64,000 nucleotides of DNA, taken from Sulfurisphaera tokodaii str. 7 (GTDB lineage: Archaea > Thermoproteota > Thermoprotei_A > Sulfolobales > Sulfolobaceae). The stretch lies in NCBI RefSeq assembly GCF_000011205.1, contig NC_003106.2:1192001-1256000 (forward strand), in the 5' to 3' direction. The notes beneath the pieces are model-generated. The model saw only the letters and a list, made by a program, of their open reading frames with translations, had not been told where the DNA came from and did not search any database. The position numbers and the translations under genes are program-made. Shown here piece after piece: positions 63,757-64,000 of the stretch (within the stretch, counting starts at the first letter, position 1; every line of letters begins with the position of its first letter).

Positions 63757-64000
63757 GTGAATCCTATAAAAGAAGTGAAGCTCGAATTTGCTAAAATTTT
63801 ATCGGAAAGGCTAAGCATTGATCAAAACAAAATATATGAGAATTTTGAGTACCCTCCAAAAGAACAAATGGGGGACGTTTCACTGCCATTACCAACAGTT
63901 ACTAAGAATAAAGAATTGCTTAATATCTCTGATTTTCCCTCTGGTGGAAAACTTATAAGAGAGATTAAAAAAGCTGGTATATACATTAATGGTGTCATAA
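63757..64000 (+). CDS. argS: Arginyl-tRNA synthetase, N-terminal part
   Basis: The frame begins at GTG 63757 (product MNPIKEVKLEFAKILSERLS) and runs off the window end. FEYPPKEQMGDVSLPLPTV is the N-terminal (Add1-type) domain block of ArgRS that precedes the catalytic core. GATATAAAGATAG (63729-63741) is a TATA box about 26 bp upstream, so the transcript is probably leaderless. Only 81 residues are visible; the HIGH motif is beyond the window. Confidence 0.75.
   Translation, partial: MNPIKEVKLEFAKILSERLSIDQNKIYENFEYPPKEQMGDVSLPLPTVTKNKELLNISDFPSGGKLIREIKKAGIYINGVI

Overview
The window is a gene-dense, AT-rich archaeal chromosome segment from a member of the Sulfolobales, probably Sulfurisphaera (Sulfolobus) tokodaii or a close relative. 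The basis is the CdvA-CdvB-CdvC division operon with an extra ESCRT-III paralogue, a group II thermosome subunit of the Sulfolobus beta type, a TrpB2-only trp operon, many leaderless genes with a TATA box about 25 bp upstream of the start codon, GGTGAT-type ribosome sites inside operons, an intron in a tRNA anticodon loop, and C/D-box guide RNAs. I see no insertion sequence, provirus or CRISPR array. The only visibly decayed DNA is at 1735-2437.

Layout. 241-3225: an acyl-CoA synthetase, a gap with gene remnants, and two small unknown genes. 3563-6130: a lipoate-assembly operon with a split ligase (lplA, lplB) and two radical-SAM sulfur-insertion proteins of the LipS1/LipS2 type. 6164-9403: de novo NAD synthesis (nadB, then nadC-nadA on the other strand), with the same palindrome in front of nadB and nadA. 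9508-9727: an intron-containing tRNA-Thr whose 3' end overlaps a small ribbon-helix-helix gene. 9798-14240: sufCBD and an AbrB-PhoU regulator. 14326-19813: Hsp20, a PAC2-family protein and the glycine cleavage system (gcvH, gcvT, gcvPA, gcvPB); GcvH is the likely acceptor for the lipoate made at 3563-6130. 19805-22372: signal peptidase, small proteins and enolase. 22441-25196: a C/D guide RNA and cdvABC.

25242-33129: topA, rpoK, a class V aminotransferase, serA, an 8-oxoguanine glycosylase, several unknown genes and a geranylgeranyl-reductase-like flavoprotein. 33184-43091: valS, then aspC and a complete trp operon (transcribed trpB-A-D-F-E-G-C-aspC). 43149-49714: acylphosphatase overlapping a guide RNA, inositol-phosphate synthase, a B-box-like zinc protein, PEP synthase, an ESCRT-III paralogue and a UbiD-family protein. 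49780-56108: threonine/aspartate-family synthesis (thrC-lysC-asd), a PHP phosphoesterase, the repair protein NreA with a C-terminal PCNA-binding motif, and argF.

56140-58772: a winged-helix regulator, an NAD-kinase-like protein, and a two-winged-helix protein that matches WhiP, followed by a 153-bp gene-free stretch holding a large concentric inverted repeat, the best candidate in the window for a replication origin of the oriC3 type. 58779-64000: Cys-rich unknown proteins, a TtuA/Ncs6-like protein that has lost its ATP-binding loop, thermosome beta, small proteins and the start of argS.

The strongest leads for new biology are the shared NAD-gene operator, the origin-like inverted repeat beside whiP, the degenerate tRNA-thiolase homologue, and the guide RNAs tucked between or over protein genes.
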